Source: an uncultured Bacteroidales bacterium | Lineage (GTDB): Bacteria > Bacteroidota > Bacteroidia > Bacteroidales > Bacteroidaceae | Assembly (NCBI GenBank): GCA_902799355.1 | Contig: CADCAG010000011.1 | Coordinates: 1 to 64,000 of the forward strand | DNA: 64,000 bases | Direction of reading: 5' to 3' | Shown here: positions 63,201 to 64,000 of the stretch, in pieces | Numbering within the stretch: position 1 is the first letter of the stretch | How the letters are laid out: every line of letters begins with the position of its first letter | Notes under the pieces: model-generated | The model's input: the letters and a program-made list of their open reading frames with translations, nothing else | The model's database searches: none | What the model was told of the DNA's origin: nothing | Made by a program: the position numbers and the translations under genes

Positions 63201-64000
63201 ACCGATTCGTCCTTGTGAACAAGGATGGTAGAAGCACCGCTCTCCAGGATGTCGAGCATATTGTCCTCAGTAATCTCGGTCTCACGCTCCATGATAACCT
63301 CGTTACGCTCGATAGATACAACCTCACCGGTATCCTCGTCAACGAAGTCCTCATTCCAGCTCTTCAGCACACGGGCAGCAAGTTTACGACCCAGCACCTC
63401 CTTCAGAGCCTTCTTGTTTACCTTTACCTCCTCGGCAAGGTCGAAGATCTGCAGGATGTCTTTATCGGCTTCGAAACCAATAGCACGCAGCAGAGTGGTT
63501 ACGGGCAACTTCTTCTTACGGTCAATGTAAGCATACATGACGTTGTTGATGTCGGTAGCAAACTCAATCCATGAACCCTTGAAAGGAATGATACGGGCTG
63601 AATAGAGCAAGGTACCGTTAGCATGCACGTTCTGACCGAAGAACACGCCCGGTGAACGGTGCAGCTGTGATACAACAACACGCTCGGCACCATTGATAAC
63701 GAAGGTACCATTAGCGGTCATGTAAGGGATAGGACCAAGGAAGACGTCCTGAATCACTGTGCCGAAATCCTCATGATCGGGATCGGTGCAATAGAGTTTC
63801 AACTTAGCCTTCAAGGGTACACTATAGGTCAGGCCACGTTCCAAACACTCATCGATGGTGTAACGGGGCGGGTCGATATAGTAATCCAGGAACTCAAGGA
63901 CGAAGTTATTACGCGTATCGGTGATAGGGAAGTTCTCAGCGAACACCTTATACAGACCGTCGTTCTTGCGTTCCTCAGGCGGAGTGTCCAACTGGAGGAA
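60290..64000 (-). CDS. rpoB: RNA polymerase beta subunit (5' end outside window)
   Basis: The frame is open to the right edge, where it reads [20 protein letters not shown], so the first ~35 residues are missing. Visible parts: the rifampicin region ([26 protein letters not shown]), [31 protein letters not shown], and the C-terminal [24 protein letters not shown]. The rifampicin-pocket residues look wild type. It is transcribed with rpoC; the operon promoter lies beyond 64000. Confidence 0.97.
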   Translation of the reverse strand, partial: FLQLDTPPEERKNDGLYKVFAENFPITDTRNNFVLEFLDYYIDPPRYTIDECLERGLTYSVPLKAKLKLYCTDPDHEDFGTVIQDVFLGPIPYMTANGTFVINGAERVVVSQLHRSPGVFFGQNVHANGTLLYSARIIPFKGSWIEFATDINNVMYAYIDRKKKLPVTTLLRAIGFEADKDILQIFDLAEEVKVNKKALKEVLGRKLAARVLKSWNEDFVDEDTGEVVSIERNEVIMERETEITEDNMLDILESGASTILVHKDESVAQDYSIIFNTLQKDPSNSEKEAVLYIYRQLRNADPADDASAREVIQNLFFSDKRYDLGDVGRYRINKKLGLDTDMDVRVLTKEDIIEIIKYLIQLINSKAAVDDIDHLSNRRVRTVGEQLSNQFSIGLARMSRTIRERMNVRDNEVFTPTDLINAKTISSVINSFFGTNPLSQFMDQTNPLAEVTHKRRLSALGPGGLSRERAGFEVRDVHYTHYGRLCPIESPEGPNIGLISSLCVYAKINELGFISTPYRKVENGIANLNNDDIVYLTAEEEESHVIGQGNAPLNDDGTFIRKVVKCRQDADFPVVPPTQVDLMDVSPQQIASIAASLIPFLEHDDAHRALMGSNMMRQAVPLLHNEAPIVGTGIEKQVCEDSRTMITAEGEGVIDYVDATTIRILYDRTDDEEFVSFEPAMKEYRIPKFRRTNQNMTIDLRPICNKGQRVKKGDILTEGYATENGELALGRNLLVAYMPWKGYNYEDAIVLNERIVREDVLTSVHVDEYSLDVRETKRGAEEFTSDIPNVSEEATKDLDENGIIRVGARVEPGDILIGKISPKGESDPSPEEKLLRAIFGDKAGDVKDSSLKANPSLTGVIIDKKLFTRAVKTRQTKQQDKITLAKIDEEYEAKCDDLKDILVEKLMTLTKGKTSQGVKDYTGAEIISKGSKFTVTNLKNLEYGDIQISNWTNDEHKNELIGKLIINYMKKFKLLDAEMKRKKFAITIGDELPSGILQMAKVYVAKKRKIGVGDKLAGRHGNKGIVSKVVRQEDMPFLEDGRPVDLVLNPLGVPSRMNLGQIFEAILGAAGKRLGVKFATPIFDGAKLDDLAEWTDKAGLPRLCSTHLYDGETGEKFDQPATVGITYFLKLGHMVEDKMHARSIGPYSLITQQPLGGKAQFGGQRFGEMEVWALEAFGASHVLQEILTIKSDDVVGRAKAYEAIVKGEPMPTPGIPESLNVLLHELKGLGLSIKMD

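Overview
The window looks like a chromosomal segment of a Bacteroidota bacterium of the Prevotellaceae type (Prevotella, Segatella or Xylanibacter). The support is four SusC/TonB-type outer-membrane receptors, two of them paired with SusD lipoproteins, Bacteroidota promoters with a TAnnTTTG -7 box in front of most transcription units, a C10 (streptopain-like) protease with a Prevotella-type C-terminal tail, a SecD-SecF fusion, and RpoB/RpoC of Bacteroidota type. No phage, insertion sequence, CRISPR array or rRNA was seen. Assignments rest on motif reading and family knowledge, not on searches.

Layout. 1-13190 is a fructan (levan/inulin) utilisation locus: a GH32-like lipoprotein, a surface glycan-binding protein, SusD and SusC on the minus strand, a membrane-spanning sensor/AraC regulator, and a divergent operon of GH32 fructosidase, MFS sugar importer and fructokinase. 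The gene content matches the Bacteroides thetaiotaomicron BT1757-BT1763 region. 13208-19629 carries a zinc peptidase, a phosphopantetheinyl transferase, a helicase and a C10 protease followed by a 59-residue acidic peptide and a TSCPD protein.

19636-26244 is the most notable region. A minus-strand operon runs DsrE-like protein, TusA-like protein, a family 2 encapsulin shell with a cyclic-nucleotide-binding-like domain, a cysteine desulfurase with a 105-residue N-terminal extension (likely cargo), and MetY. A divergent operon runs HcyS-like sulfur carrier, HcyF-like E1 and HcyD-like JAMM protease. Together they suggest an encapsulin-linked route that moves cysteine sulfur, as persulfide and then protein thiocarboxylate, onto O-acetylhomoserine to make homocysteine. 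Both promoters of this divergon, the promoter of a SusC/SusD pair at 30232-34942 and the promoter of a lipoprotein, OprC-like copper receptor and DAACS symporter operon at 35145-39239, share one architecture: ATACC-N8-GGTAT operator, GGGATTGTG at -33 and GCCGTAnCTTTGCA at -7, at almost invariant spacing. This defines a four-promoter regulon whose regulator is not in the window.

26431-29262 is a small metal (probably copper) module and 29266-30066 is tcdA. 39240-39860 is a repeat-rich non-coding stretch. 39861-55870 holds housekeeping and conserved genes: an outer-membrane barrel, DUF3822-rsmD, cardiolipin synthase, dnaG, topB, tRNA-Arg, a MaoC hydratase, secDF, an EEP phosphatase, a rhomboid protease, HU and a histidine phosphatase with a hairpin-rich leader. 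55979-64000 is rpoC and rpoB. As written, rpoC carries a frame-breaking deletion near codon 40, most likely an assembly or sequencing error.
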